Shown here: piece by piece, positions 1 through 8,313 of the stretch
How the letters are laid out: each line of letters starts with the position of its first letter
Position numbering within the stretch: the stretch's first letter is position 1
DNA from: Staphylococcus pasteuri
Lineage (GTDB): Bacteria > Bacillota > Bacilli > Staphylococcales > Staphylococcaceae
NCBI RefSeq assembly: GCF_003970495.1
Contig: NZ_RXWW01000078.1
Location: forward strand, 1 to 64,000
Reading direction: 5' to 3'
Length of the DNA stretch: 64,000 nt
Notes under the pieces: generated by a model
Databases searched by the model: none
What the model saw: only the letters and a program-made list of their open reading frames with translations
What the model was told of the DNA's origin: nothing
Position numbers and translations under genes: made by a program

Positions 1-15
1 ATTAAGGAGTACATT

Positions 16-369
16 ATGAGTAAAACATTAATTCAAAAAGCATTAAAAATATCAATCATATTTTTAATTATCTTTTTCTTACTCAATTATTTTTCTGTTA
101 AAACCCCAAATCTACTACCATTAATTGGTAAGTCACTACTGGCAGCAATTGTTTTCTTTATCATATATGTAGTTGCGTTTACCATTTTAAATTCTCCTGA
201 GAGAAAAATGAAATTTGGAACTACTTTGCCAATAGCCATTATTATTGGATTAATTATTGGTGCCATGATTTCACATATAAAAATAGGCGTTTTAATAGGG
301 ATTGTAGTGGGTATTATCGCAGGATTTATTTGGGAATATATTGAAAATAGGAACGGAGGACAAAGTTAA
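16..369 (+). CDS. Small multi-pass membrane protein, unknown function
   Basis: A 117-residue protein that is almost entirely hydrophobic, with about four membrane segments (roughly residues 10-27, 38-58, 70-86 and 90-106) separated by short charged loops. An AAGGAG ribosome binding site lies at 4-9. The stop codon overlaps the ATG of the next small membrane gene by one base, so the two are very probably co-transcribed and translationally coupled. Only 15 bases lie upstream in the window, so the promoter and any earlier operon gene are not visible. I do not recognise the family. Confidence 0.8.
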   Translation: MSKTLIQKALKISIIFLIIFFLLNYFSVKTPNLLPLIGKSLLAAIVFFIIYVVAFTILNSPERKMKFGTTLPIAIIIGLIIGAMISHIKIGVLIGIVVGIIAGFIWEYIENRNGGQS

Positions 370-551
370 TGTCTGTCATTATTGGCGTAATTATTCTTAT
401 CTTATTAATTATTAGTTTAATACCAAATTATAACGCTTTAAAATTAGCTAAGTCTCAAGGTCAAAAAACCACTCGTTTTGCCATTATGGTTGGTATTGAT
501 GCGATATTAATTGTATTGATTCTAGTTACCTTGTTATTAAAAATTATGTAA
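369..551 (+). CDS. Very small membrane protein, second gene of the pair
   Basis: A 60-residue protein with an N-terminal hydrophobic segment (about residues 2-19), a short charged middle (KLAKSQGQKTTR) and a second hydrophobic segment (about 38-57), so a two-helix hairpin. It starts inside the stop codon of the preceding gene (TAATG) and has a GGAGGA ribosome binding site at 355-360. It is followed directly by a strong terminator, so the pair ends here. The function is unknown; the coupling suggests a partner or small subunit of the 117-residue protein. Confidence 0.75.
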   Translation: MSVIIGVIILILLIISLIPNYNALKLAKSQGQKTTRFAIMVGIDAILIVLILVTLLLKIM

Positions 552-571
552 ATGAAATATTTTAATCAGTA

Positions 572-622
572 AAAATCCGCTTCAAACTGAGTAAGATCTA
601 CTCATAATTGAAGCGGATTTTT
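572..622. terminator. Bidirectional rho-independent terminator
   Basis: A 14-bp stem (572-585 with 608-621, AAAATCCGCTTCAA against its complement) followed by a T run on the + strand and preceded by an A run. It serves both the small-membrane-gene pair on the left and the converging gene on the right. A second small hairpin (GAGTA/TACTC) sits in the loop. Confidence 0.9.
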
Positions 623-811
623 TTATAATCTACCTTGTAATAATAAGAAATATCCAATAGTCGCTAATATTAAATATATCATCGTACCAACAAGAAAAGA
701 TCGCACATGTATGTGTAAAGGAATACTTTTATTAAACATAGGACCTAATATCAAGTTTCCAATACCAATGATGATAGGCCCAGCTATGAAAAACAGGATT
801 GTATAAAACAT
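623..811 (-). CDS. Small membrane protein, unknown function
   Basis: The open frame reaches back to 865, but the ATG at 811 has a perfect AGGAGG six bases upstream, while the earlier ATG lies inside the preceding gene with no ribosome binding site. I therefore call a 62-residue protein beginning MFYTILFF. It has two hydrophobic helices (about residues 3-24 and 36-57) with a short loop containing HIHVR. It follows the HAD phosphatase gene by only 10 bases and is probably translated from the same mRNA. The family is not recognised. Confidence 0.75.
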   Translation of the reverse strand: MFYTILFFIAGPIIIGIGNLILGPMFNKSIPLHIHVRSFLVGTMIYLILATIGYFLLLQGRL

Positions 812-821
812 TCTATACCTC

Positions 822-1460
822 CTATTTACGACTAAAGAAACGCTTAACAATATTATCGAAATCAATATCTTTAGCTACATAATTAACAGTAGAAAAGTCT
901 TGTTCTTCAGTCATAACATTTGTATTTACAATAACATCCAAACCGGCACTATTTGCAGCCGTTGCACCATTTACTGAATCCTCAATCGCTAAGCAGTTAG
1001 TCGGATTATAATTTAGTTGTTGTACTGCTGTTAAATAAGGTTCCGGATTGGGCTTAACATTTTCAACATCTTCTCTACCCACAATCACATCTATATATTT
1101 ATCTAAACCTAGTTTATGGAATGTAGGTAATATATCTTCTCTATGACTACTAGTCGCAATTGCCATCGGAATATGGCGTTGCTTTAAATATTCCATTAAT
1201 TGTTGAATCGTTTCTATTATTGGTAAATTTCCACTTGTATCAGTATGTTCTTTATAAATAGCTGCTTTTTTCTCTGGGCCAATAAGTGCTTCAAGATAAT
1301 TGTGAAGTTCAGTTGCTGCCCCACCTATTGATCTTCTATAAAATTCTAAAGTAATTGGTGATTCATTATGTTTAATTAAATGTTTATTAATGATATCAAA
1401 AAGATGTTTTTCTGTATCGATTATAGTTCCATCAAAATCAAAAACAACTGCTCTATACAT
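822..1460 (-). CDS. HAD-superfamily phosphatase (phosphoglycolate phosphatase / beta-phosphoglucomutase-like)
   Basis: A 212-residue cytoplasmic HAD hydrolase. All four HAD motifs are visible: motif I FDFDGT with the nucleophile Asp8 and acid/base Asp10, motif II TSS at 103-105, motif III Lys136 in VKPNPEPY, and motif IV Glu160-Asp161 in AIEDS. The helical cap (about residues 16-90) is of the C1 type found in phosphoglycolate phosphatases, beta-phosphoglucomutases and sugar phosphatases, so the substrate is probably a small phosphorylated sugar or acid. The substrate cannot be read from sequence. It leads a two-gene unit with the small membrane protein downstream. Confidence 0.92.
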   Translation of the reverse strand: MYRAVVFDFDGTIIDTEKHLFDIINKHLIKHNESPITLEFYRRSIGGAATELHNYLEALIGPEKKAAIYKEHTDTSGNLPIIETIQQLMEYLKQRHIPMAIATSSHREDILPTFHKLGLDKYIDVIVGREDVENVKPNPEPYLTAVQQLNYNPTNCLAIEDSVNGATAANSAGLDVIVNTNVMTEEQDFSTVNYVAKDIDFDNIVKRFFSRK

Positions 1461-1575
1461 ATGCGTACTCCTTTATCTATATATATAAAATTAAATCTCA
1501 ATGTCTCATATTTTAACATAATCTAGATACTATCTTAGTAAAAAATGGGATTTAACCTTCTGATAAATGAGTCAA

Positions 1576-2502
1576 TTAAATATCTTTACTTCTAGAAGAC
1601 CAATATTTTGCAAGAATAGGTCCTGAAATATTATGAACTAAGCTAAATACAGCCCCTGGCACAGCAGCTAAAGGACTAAAATGAACTGTTGCAAGTGATA
1701 CTGCTAAACCAGAATTTTGCATACCTACTTCTATCGCTACGGCTTTTTTATCTTTATAATCCATTCGGAATACTTTAGCTAATACATAACCGATTGTATA
1801 ACCAAGAATATTGTGTAAGATAACAACTACAAAAATTAACAATCCTGTTTTCAAAATTTGTGTTTTACTAGCTGCGACTACAGCTGCCAAAATAAGAGAA
1901 ATGGCAATAACAGAAATTAATGGTAATGCTGTAGCTGTCTTTTGAGCAAAACGTCTTGCTACCTTTTGGAATACAAATCCTATAATAATTGGTATCAATA
2001 CTACTTGAACGACTGACCATAACATACTAGCAAATGAGACCTTCAACCATTCATGTGCAAAAATATAGATTAATGCTGGTGTAACAAAAGGCGCAATTAA
2101 AGTTGAGACACTCGTTATCGCTACAGATAATGCTACATTTGCTTTAGCTAAATAACTCATTACATTACTAGATGTTCCACCTGGACAGCATCCAACTAAA
2201 ATCACACCTATGGCAATTTCAGGAGGTAATTGAAAGCCTTTAGCAATAAGAAATGCTAAGGTAGGCATAATCGTAAACTGTAAAATAACGCCAATAATGA
2301 CAGGTTTTGGTGATTGTAAAACAATTTTAAAGTCTTTAGGATCTATAGTCATCCCCATTCCTAACATAACAATCCCAAGCATGTATGGTACGAAACCACC
2401 TAATATTGAGATGTGTGAAGGAAAAATAAATCCAAGCACAGCAGCAAATAACATCCAAAATATAAATGTTTTTGTCGCAAATTGACTGATTCGATTTAAC
2501 AT
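1576..2502 (-). CDS. Bile acid:sodium symporter (BASS) family transporter
   Basis: A 308-residue integral membrane protein with about nine to ten helices. The family signature is clear in the fourth helix region, GVILVGCCPGGTSSNVMSY, which in BASS structures forms part of the sodium-binding crossover; a second conserved stretch, EVGMQNSGLAVSLA, lies near the C-terminus. Bacterial members (YocS/PanS-like) carry organic anions such as pantoate or keto acids with sodium, and the substrate here is unknown. It is a single-gene unit read toward the HAD gene. Confidence 0.9.
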   Translation of the reverse strand: MLNRISQFATKTFIFWMLFAAVLGFIFPSHISILGGFVPYMLGIVMLGMGMTIDPKDFKIVLQSPKPVIIGVILQFTIMPTLAFLIAKGFQLPPEIAIGVILVGCCPGGTSSNVMSYLAKANVALSVAITSVSTLIAPFVTPALIYIFAHEWLKVSFASMLWSVVQVVLIPIIIGFVFQKVARRFAQKTATALPLISVIAISLILAAVVAASKTQILKTGLLIFVVVILHNILGYTIGYVLAKVFRMDYKDKKAVAIEVGMQNSGLAVSLATVHFSPLAAVPGAVFSLVHNISGPILAKYWSSRSKDI

Positions 2503-2812
2503 ATAAACACACCCTTAATAGTTAATAATGACAAATATTATCATAACTATTTATAATGGACAATGTTATTTTCAGAATTTTCTTATATTTTAAGTTATTT
2601 ACGGTCCCTGTAATTAGATTTTAATAAAGTCCTTTAATCCATGATACTCATAGTATTGGCTAATGAAATATTCTTTTTTACTAGTCTTCATTCAAAAGTC
2701 CTAGTGAATATCAAAAAGAAGCATGGTACAATCATTTTAAAGCAACAAAAACTATTACCCTACTTAACAATAAATTTCTAAACCATGAATGTTAGCAATC
2801 GGGAGGCATAAC
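2503..2812. other. 310-bp intergenic region between divergent genes
   Basis: This AT-rich stretch separates the divergently read BASS transporter and the 176-residue gene, so it should hold both promoters. A possible -10 (TACAAT, about 2728-2733) precedes the rightward gene, but I see no good -35. A degenerate Fur-like match (2529-2543, 12 of 14 positions) is not convincing. Nothing else stands out. Confidence 0.4.
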
Positions 2813-3343
2813 ATGTTGATAGACAAATTTGAAACTTACATTATAAATATCGCAGATTTAAAATCTCGATCATCTCGCAAAACATTATCAAAGCTATGTA
2901 AGCAGATTAAATTTTGCGAATCCTTTCAATATCAAATATTTAAACAACAAGGTATGTACGCTTTAGAAGTAAGCTTACCAAAACAACAATTACCTTATTT
3001 TATTAGCTTTTTAAGTTTTCATAATTTCACTATTTATCAAATATTATCACCAAAACAACTTGATGAACTACTTGATTCAGATCATTTATATCAATCAGCT
3101 AAACGATTTGAACTATCTATTGACGGATTACAAGATGCCTTTATTAAAGACAAAGTGATAGATATAATGAATATGTTTATGAATCATTATGATATTAGCT
3201 ATACATTAAATAAAAATTGTGCAAGTATCATTTGTCCACCTGAAGTTTTTTCTAAATTATTACATACAGTAGCAACACGTAATATAGATATCCTATCAGC
3301 TGGTTATAAATCTAAAATGATTCATAAAGCTAGAATTTCCTAA
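2813..3343 (+). CDS. Conserved cytoplasmic protein of unknown function
   Basis: The longest frame begins at 2789, but a GGGAGG at 2801-2806 lies six bases before the ATG at 2813 and inside the longer version. The start is therefore 2813, giving 176 residues (MLIDKFETYI). The protein is soluble, lysine- and phenylalanine-rich, with no signal peptide, membrane helix or recognisable catalytic motif. It is monocistronic, ending at a strong terminator shared with the PTS gene. I do not recognise the family. Confidence 0.8.
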   Translation: MLIDKFETYIINIADLKSRSSRKTLSKLCKQIKFCESFQYQIFKQQGMYALEVSLPKQQLPYFISFLSFHNFTIYQILSPKQLDELLDSDHLYQSAKRFELSIDGLQDAFIKDKVIDIMNMFMNHYDISYTLNKNCASIICPPEVFSKLLHTVATRNIDILSAGYKSKMIHKARIS

Positions 3344-3358
3344 TTCAATTAACTATAA

Positions 3359-3396
3359 AAGGGATTCCAAAACGATATATTTTGGAATCCCTTATT
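3359..3396. terminator. Bidirectional rho-independent terminator
   Basis: A 14-bp perfect stem, 3359-3372 (AAGGGATTCCAAAA) with 3380-3393, flanked by A-rich and T-rich tails. It lies between convergent genes and can stop transcription from both sides. Confidence 0.9.
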
Positions 3397-3404
3397 TTTA
3401 TTTA

Positions 3405-5003
3405 TTATTTATCATTTTCATCATAAACCAGATGTTCAAACGATTCTCTAACCTGTGGTACAGACATTCCTACTACCACTTGAACACTTTTACCACTTTT
3501 AACTAGACCGTGAGCCATTTGATTATGTGTAAAATAACTACTATCTTCTACTTTATTTTCATCTTTCACAGTTAAACGTAATCGAGTTGTACAGTTAGTC
3601 ACATCTTTAATGTTCTCTTTACCGCCTAAACCATCTAAATAATATGCTGCTTTATCATCATACTCATTCCCAGTTGACGTATGTTTTGTAGCATCTTCTT
3701 GTCCTTTTTTCTCTTTATAATCTTGTTTAGAGAATAGTTTAACTTCTTCTTCATTTTTGCGTCGTCCAGGTAATGGAATATCAAATTTTAATATTAAGAA
3801 TCTGAATAAAACATAATATATACCTACGAATATAAGTCCTATTACCACTTGAATCACATACGTCATCCAGTGTTCTTTACCAAGTGGTATCCAGTTAGTA
3901 GCTAAGAAATCTAGGACGCCACCACCCATATTACCAACTAAACCGAAACCGTACATAATTGTATCCATTGTTGCAGCTAACAATGCGTGTAATACGAATA
4001 AGAATGGTGCGATAAATAAGAATGTAAATTCTAAAGGTTCAGTAATACCTGCTACAACAGCTGTTAATGTTGCAGGTATTAATAAAGCTGCTACTTTTTT
4101 ACGGTTTTCTTTAGGTGTTGTTGAATACATAGCTAATGCAATACCTAAACAACCAAATACTTTACCATTTCCTTGTAGCATAAAGCCATATGGAAATTGT
4201 TCTTTTAATGGTTTACTGCTTTCGGCAAATTGATTTAAATGTTGTAACCATTCCGCTTTAAGTCCATGATTCACGACTACTGGTCCAACTTCAATTGGTG
4301 CATAAATAAAGTGATGTAAGCCAGTAGGTATTAATACCCTTTCTAAGAAGTGGTATAACCATACTCCTACATAGCCTGAACCAATAATAAAATGTTGGAT
4401 AGATGCAATACCATTTTGAATAGTTGGCCATACTACGCAAGTAATTGCAGCAACAGGTAACATCACAAAGAAAGAAATCGTTACTACAAATGTTAGACCT
4501 TGGAACACACCTAACATTTCTGGTAAACGTTTACTATAGTAGCGATTATGTATCCAAGTAATGATCCCTGAAATGATAATACCACCTAAAATATTAGTAT
4601 CTAATGTCTCGATACCCGCTATTGCTTTTAATCCAGTAACATTTTCTACACCTTTTTCCAAGTTAGCACCAAATGTATGTGGCCACTGCGTTAATATCGC
4701 ATTGATAAATGTATTAAACATTAAATAGCCCATTAATGCTGCTAGTGCGGCATGACCTGGTGCTTTTTTAGCTAATGATAGTGGTAATCCTACTACAAAT
4801 ACGATTTCCATATGATTGAAAATAACCCAACCACCAGATTCTATCACTGACCAAAATTTAAACCAAAACGTATGTTGATCTGCTAAACCACCCATTATAG
4901 TAGGATTTTTAAATAAAGTTGCAAATCCAAGGACAATACCAAAGAAAGCAAACATTAATACCGGCACAATCATTGCGCTACCAAATCGTTTGATTGCATT
5001 CAT
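3405..5003 (-). CDS. glvC: PTS transporter subunit IICB, alpha-glucoside type
   Basis: A 532-residue fused sugar phosphotransferase permease. Residues about 1-420 form the multi-helix IIC channel of the glucose/glucoside family, with GITEPLEFTFLFIAPFLF near 310-330. The C-terminal IIB domain holds the phospho-accepting Cys471 in DVTNCTTRLRL. No IIA domain is present, so IIA must come from another locus, as in staphylococcal alpha-glucoside systems. The frame extends to 5018, but that ATG overlaps the GGAGG ribosome binding site; the ATG at 5003 sits eight bases after it. The divergent RpiR gene is the probable regulator, and a perfect cre box between them implies glucose repression. Maltose or another alpha-glucoside is the likely substrate by homology; this is inference. 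Confidence 0.9.
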   Translation of the reverse strand: MNAIKRFGSAMIVPVLMFAFFGIVLGFATLFKNPTIMGGLADQHTFWFKFWSVIESGGWVIFNHMEIVFVVGLPLSLAKKAPGHAALAALMGYLMFNTFINAILTQWPHTFGANLEKGVENVTGLKAIAGIETLDTNILGGIIISGIITWIHNRYYSKRLPEMLGVFQGLTFVVTISFFVMLPVAAITCVVWPTIQNGIASIQHFIIGSGYVGVWLYHFLERVLIPTGLHHFIYAPIEVGPVVVNHGLKAEWLQHLNQFAESSKPLKEQFPYGFMLQGNGKVFGCLGIALAMYSTTPKENRKKVAALLIPATLTAVVAGITEPLEFTFLFIAPFLFVLHALLAATMDTIMYGFGLVGNMGGGVLDFLATNWIPLGKEHWMTYVIQVVIGLIFVGIYYVLFRFLILKFDIPLPGRRKNEEEVKLFSKQDYKEKKGQEDATKHTSTGNEYDDKAAYYLDGLGGKENIKDVTNCTTRLRLTVKDENKVEDSSYFTHNQMAHGLVKSGKSVQVVVGMSVPQVRESFEHLVYDENDK

Positions 5004-5029
5004 TATAATAACCTCCACATCCCAATGTC

Positions 5030-5047
5030 GTTTTATTCGTATAAAAC
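5030..5047. promoter_or_regulatory. Perfect palindrome, candidate operator for the RpiR-type regulator
   Basis: GTTTTAT and its exact inverse ATAAAAC are separated by four bases (TCGT). It lies 27 bases upstream of the PTS start codon, in the only intergenic space shared with the divergent RpiR gene. The position suits a repressor or activator site for that regulator. No bound factor can be proven from sequence. Confidence 0.5.
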
Positions 5048-5096
5048 CTCGTATTTATAAACAAGGTGTCACCGAAATATCTTATATCTAATATAT

Positions 5097-5110
5097 AGTA
5101 AACGCTTACA
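5097..5110. promoter_or_regulatory. cre box (CcpA site) of the PTS/RpiR promoter region
   Basis: Read on the minus strand it is TGTAAGCGTTTACT, matching all 14 positions of the cre consensus TGWAARCGYTWNCW. It lies in the divergent promoter region, so carbon catabolite repression of the PTS gene is expected. Confidence 0.8.
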
Positions 5111-5211
5111 TACTCTCAATGTCATTGACGAATTTTGAAAGTATTTTGTATAATCAGATTATGTTTTCATATGATGAAAATTTTTTCAACATTAATAAAC
5201 GAGGTGTCATC

Positions 5212-5973
5212 ATGATTTTAGATGAACGAGTTAATATGAATTTTAATCAACTTAATGACAACGATTTGCAAATTGCACATTTCGTTAATAACCATATAGA
5301 TTTATGTAAAAATTTAAAAATACAAGACTTATCTCAACACACACATGCATCTAATGCGACTATTCACCGCTTCACGCGTAAATTGGGGTTTGATGGTTAT
5401 AGTGATTTCAAATCATTTTTGAAGTTTGAAAGTGAAAAGAAAAATCAGTTACCATCTGACTCTATTGAATCTTTTAGACAAGAAATTGAAAATACATTTA
5501 GTTATTTAGATAGAATTGATTATGAGTTATTAACAAATAAAATGAACGAGGCTGGAACAATATACTTATATGGTACAGGGCGAGCACAAATGAATGTGGC
5601 TGAAGAAGCACAACGTATCTTATTAACTATGCACAAAAATATTATTATTCTCCATGATGTTCATGAATTAAAGATGGTTTTAAACAAGACAGTGCCTCAA
5701 GACTTGTTCTTTATCATTTCCTTATCAGGCGAAACATTTCAACTGAAAGAAGTAACTCAGCTATTAAAATTACACCAAAAATACTTTATATCAGTAACAA
5801 CGATGAAAGATAATACATTAGCCCAGCAAGCCGATTATAATGTTTATGTATCTAGTAATACTTTTTATTTAAATGATGGCACTGATTATTCTAGTTTTAT
5901 CAGTTATCATATTTTCTTTGAAACATTACTTCGAAAATATAATGAACGTAAGGAAAAAGAAGAACTCAAATAA
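5212..5973 (+). CDS. RpiR-family transcriptional regulator (HTH + SIS)
   Basis: A 253-residue regulator. An N-terminal helix-turn-helix (about residues 37-58, IQDLSQHTHASNATIHRFTR) is followed by a SIS sugar-phosphate-binding domain (about 105-240; YLYGTGRAQ and FIISLSGET are typical SIS strand and loop segments). The open frame extends upstream to 5119, but GAGGTG just before the ATG at 5212 and loss of homology upstream place the start there. It is divergent from the PTS IICB gene, so it probably senses the phosphorylated sugar that this permease delivers and controls the pair. Confidence 0.92.
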   Translation: MILDERVNMNFNQLNDNDLQIAHFVNNHIDLCKNLKIQDLSQHTHASNATIHRFTRKLGFDGYSDFKSFLKFESEKKNQLPSDSIESFRQEIENTFSYLDRIDYELLTNKMNEAGTIYLYGTGRAQMNVAEEAQRILLTMHKNIIILHDVHELKMVLNKTVPQDLFFIISLSGETFQLKEVTQLLKLHQKYFISVTTMKDNTLAQQADYNVYVSSNTFYLNDGTDYSSFISYHIFFETLLRKYNERKEKEELK

Positions 5974-6033
5974 AAAACGCAAGCATCGGTAACCTAAATG
6001 TTTAGGTTAAACCAATTTGCTTGCGTCTTTTTA
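5974..6033. terminator. Nested bidirectional terminator
   Basis: An outer stem ACGCAAGCA (5977-5985) pairs with 6018-6026, and an inner stem AACCTAAA/TTTAGGTT (5991-5998 with 6001-6008) sits in its loop. A-runs and T-runs flank both sides. It separates the RpiR gene from the converging SRPBCC gene. Confidence 0.85.
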
Positions 6034-6543
6034 ATTATTTTTTTGTTCTTCAATTTCTTCCAATACAGTATTCATTTTATCAAACATTAATTCGAAACCA
6101 TGTGCTGTAGAGTCATGATATTCTTTCTTTTTCTGTTTGTACTCAAGATTAGTCAATCTTCTTTCACGTTCAATATAAGATTGGTAATAGAAAAACATTT
6201 GTGTGCCACCTGATTCACGTTCGAAGAATTCAACTTCAATAATATCTTCTTCGTTACTTAATCCAGGCATACCAATAGTCATTTTGACAAATTCATCCAT
6301 CACTAATTCTTCATAAGTACCTTCAATAATATTTTGCTTACCATTTCTACTATCTACAATGCGGTACTTACCGCCTTCTTGAACGTCAGCTTCAAATGAT
6401 TTATTCGTACGTTTAGACGTCATAAACCATTGTTTTAAAATATCTTCTTTTGTCCAAGCTTCATAAATAGTTTCAGGTGAATATTTAAATAAACGTTCAA
6501 TATCAATTTCTACATATTCATTTTCCACATTATACTTTGCCAC
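6031..6543 (-). CDS. SRPBCC / AHSA1-domain protein
   Basis: A 170-residue soluble protein starting with GTG at 6543, five to six bases after AGGTGA. The N-terminal FKYSPETIYEAWTKEDILKQW and the following beta-rich region with EGTYEEL and MFFYYQSY are typical of the START-like SRPBCC fold of the AHSA1 group, proteins that form a deep hydrophobic ligand pocket. The ligand is unknown. The last 30 residues are charged. It is monocistronic, between two terminators. Confidence 0.85.
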   Translation of the reverse strand: MAKYNVENEYVEIDIERLFKYSPETIYEAWTKEDILKQWFMTSKRTNKSFEADVQEGGKYRIVDSRNGKQNIIEGTYEELVMDEFVKMTIGMPGLSNEEDIIEVEFFERESGGTQMFFYYQSYIERERRLTNLEYKQKKKEYHDSTAHGFELMFDKMNTVLEEIEEQKNN

Positions 6544-6726
6544 TATATGTCACCTACTTTCACTCTTATTTCTATTCTAACGTATTTACTCAAACTTCCA
6601 AACATTTATCCTTAAAAATGCTTAATCTTTATACATTTAATCTAATTTACCATTAAACCCTATTATTTAAACATCTCTATTATAGAAACTAAGGATAACA
6701 TTACTTTCATAACAACCATTTAAAAA

Positions 6727-6754
6727 ATCCGAGACTTAGTTCAGTCTCAGATTT
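6727..6754 (-). terminator. Probable terminator downstream of the NhaC-family gene
   Basis: A short stem, AATCCGAGACT against AGTCTCAGATT with one internal mismatch, followed on the minus strand by a T run. It lies 35 bases after the NhaC-family stop codon. Confidence 0.65.
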
Positions 6755-6788
6755 ATATTAAAATATGATTCATTAGTCAACATTTACG

Positions 6789-8081
6789 CTATCGTTTTTT
6801 TAATTTTGGATAACCTAAGATGATTGCTATTAATCCACAAATACCTAACATAATCGGATAAATACTATAAGGTACTAGTAAAAATGGTGAGATGCCTGCT
6901 ACACCAGCAGCAGAAATAACTTGGGGACTATATGGTAATAATCCTTGGAAACAACCACCAAATATATCTAATATACTTGCTGATTTACGAGGATCAACAT
7001 CATATTCATCAGCAATATTTTTGGCTAATGGTCCTGACATAATAATTGAAATCGTATTATTAGCAGTTGATATATCTGCAACACTGACTAAACTAGCAAT
7101 ACCTAATTCCGCGCCTCGTTTAGATCTTACTCTGTCTCTAACGAAATTGAGCAACCAATCAATCCCACCATTATGTTGTATCAGACCGACTAAACCACCA
7201 ATAAGTAAAGCAATCATTGCAATATCTTCCATTCCGATAATACCTTTGGATACTGCATTCAATAAACCTTTCCATCCGAAAGAGCCGTCGATAAGGCCAA
7301 TCATTCCAGATAAAACTGTCCCACCAATCAGAACAATAATAACATTAACGCCCACTAGTGCTAATATCAGTACAAGTAAGTACGGAATGACTTTAACTAA
7401 TTGGAAATCATAACTTTTAGAATGATCCATGGAAATTCCATTCGTTAATAAAAATAGAATAATAATTGTTAAAATCGCACCTGGTAATACAATTCTAAAA
7501 TTGACTTTAAATTTATCTTTCATCTTTGTATGTTGCGTACGTACTGCTGCAATCGTTGTATCTGAAATCATAGAAAGGTTATCTCCGAACATCGCACCGC
7601 CAACTACTGTTGCCATTGCTAGTGCTGCTGATACGTCAGTAGCTTGTGCAAAACCAAATCCAACAGGCGCAATCGCTGCAACTGTTCCAACTGAAGTACC
7701 CATAGAAATAGAAACAAACATACAAATGATAAATAAACCTACAATGATTAAGTTTTCAGGAATAAGTGACAAACCAAGATTAACAGTTGAACTCACGCCT
7801 CCCATTTTCTCTGTAGTCGTTGAGAAAGCGCCTGCCAAAATAAATATGAGCATCATTAAAATAATATTTGAATGTCCTGCTCCTTTAGTAAATACTTCTA
7901 CCTTAGTAGCAAATTTTTCCTTACGATTCATTAATAATGCAACGATAACAGTTATTGTAATCGCTACATTTAAAGGCATAGTGGTGAAATCTCCTGAAAT
8001 AATACCTACACCTAAAAATAACAGCATAAATAATAATAAAGGAAATAACGCCCAAGCATTACCCTTCTTAGTTTTTTCCAT
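6789..8081 (-). CDS. NhaC-family carrier under SAM riboswitch control (candidate methionine transporter)
   Basis: A 430-residue membrane protein with about eleven helices. It belongs to the NhaC Na+/H+ antiporter superfamily: the conserved helix-break regions are visible as SMGTSVGTVAAIAPVGFGFA, GAMFGDNLSMISDTTIAA and ADISTANNTISI. The gene is preceded by a complete SAM-I riboswitch, so it is expressed when S-adenosylmethionine is low. Comparative genomics has proposed that NhaC-type proteins behind S-boxes (called MetT) import methionine; transport itself is not shown by sequence. The start ATG lies downstream of the riboswitch terminator with an AGGAAGTAGG stretch upstream. Confidence 0.9.
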   Translation of the reverse strand: MEKTKKGNAWALFPLLLFMLLFLGVGIISGDFTTMPLNVAITITVIVALLMNRKEKFATKVEVFTKGAGHSNIILMMLIFILAGAFSTTTEKMGGVSSTVNLGLSLIPENLIIVGLFIICMFVSISMGTSVGTVAAIAPVGFGFAQATDVSAALAMATVVGGAMFGDNLSMISDTTIAAVRTQHTKMKDKFKVNFRIVLPGAILTIIILFLLTNGISMDHSKSYDFQLVKVIPYLLVLILALVGVNVIIVLIGGTVLSGMIGLIDGSFGWKGLLNAVSKGIIGMEDIAMIALLIGGLVGLIQHNGGIDWLLNFVRDRVRSKRGAELGIASLVSVADISTANNTISIIMSGPLAKNIADEYDVDPRKSASILDIFGGCFQGLLPYSPQVISAAGVAGISPFLLVPYSIYPIMLGICGLIAIILGYPKLKKR

Positions 8082-8103
8082 AATTAGACCTACTTCCTAT
8101 ATT

Positions 8104-8258
8104 AATAAAAAATACCTCTTTTCTAATTATTTAAGAAAAGAGGTTTGCCTTCAATTACTATCCCCTTATCTTCAAACCTCAATTGGTTTCTGGAATTGGC
8201 ACATTATTTTATGTTGCCGAAGCTTCATAGGGCCAGTCCCTCCACTTCTCTAGATAAG
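8104..8258 (-). ncRNA. SAM-I riboswitch (S-box) with terminator
   Basis: On the minus strand the aptamer runs from about 8258 to 8163. P1 is formed by CTTATCT and AGATAAG. The conserved core includes GAGAAGTGGAGGGACTGGCC, ATGAAGCTTCGGCAAC and TGTGCCAATTCCAG, all close matches to the SAM-I consensus. The expression platform is a hairpin at 8113-8143 (ACCTCTTTTCT against AGAAAAGAGGT) followed by a T-rich tail, ending 23 bases before the NhaC-family ATG. In high SAM the terminator should form and switch the gene off. This is one of the most secure RNA calls in the window. Confidence 0.97.
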
Positions 8259-8313
8259 TGATTTGCATTTAAATTTTACGTTACAAGATAATTCCAATAA
8301 CGTCAATCATAAA

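Noticed and set aside
2529..2543. Fur-like sequence upstream of the BASS transporter
   Set aside because: Only 12 of 14 positions match, in a very AT-rich spacer, and the gene has no known iron link.
2567..2581. CodY-like motif (AATTTTCWGAAAATT with three mismatches)
   Set aside because: Such partial matches are frequent by chance at this base composition.
7429..8253. A 274-residue open frame on the + strand
   Set aside because: It lies antisense to the NhaC-family gene and its SAM riboswitch, has no ribosome binding site and shows the low-complexity residues of a reversed membrane protein.
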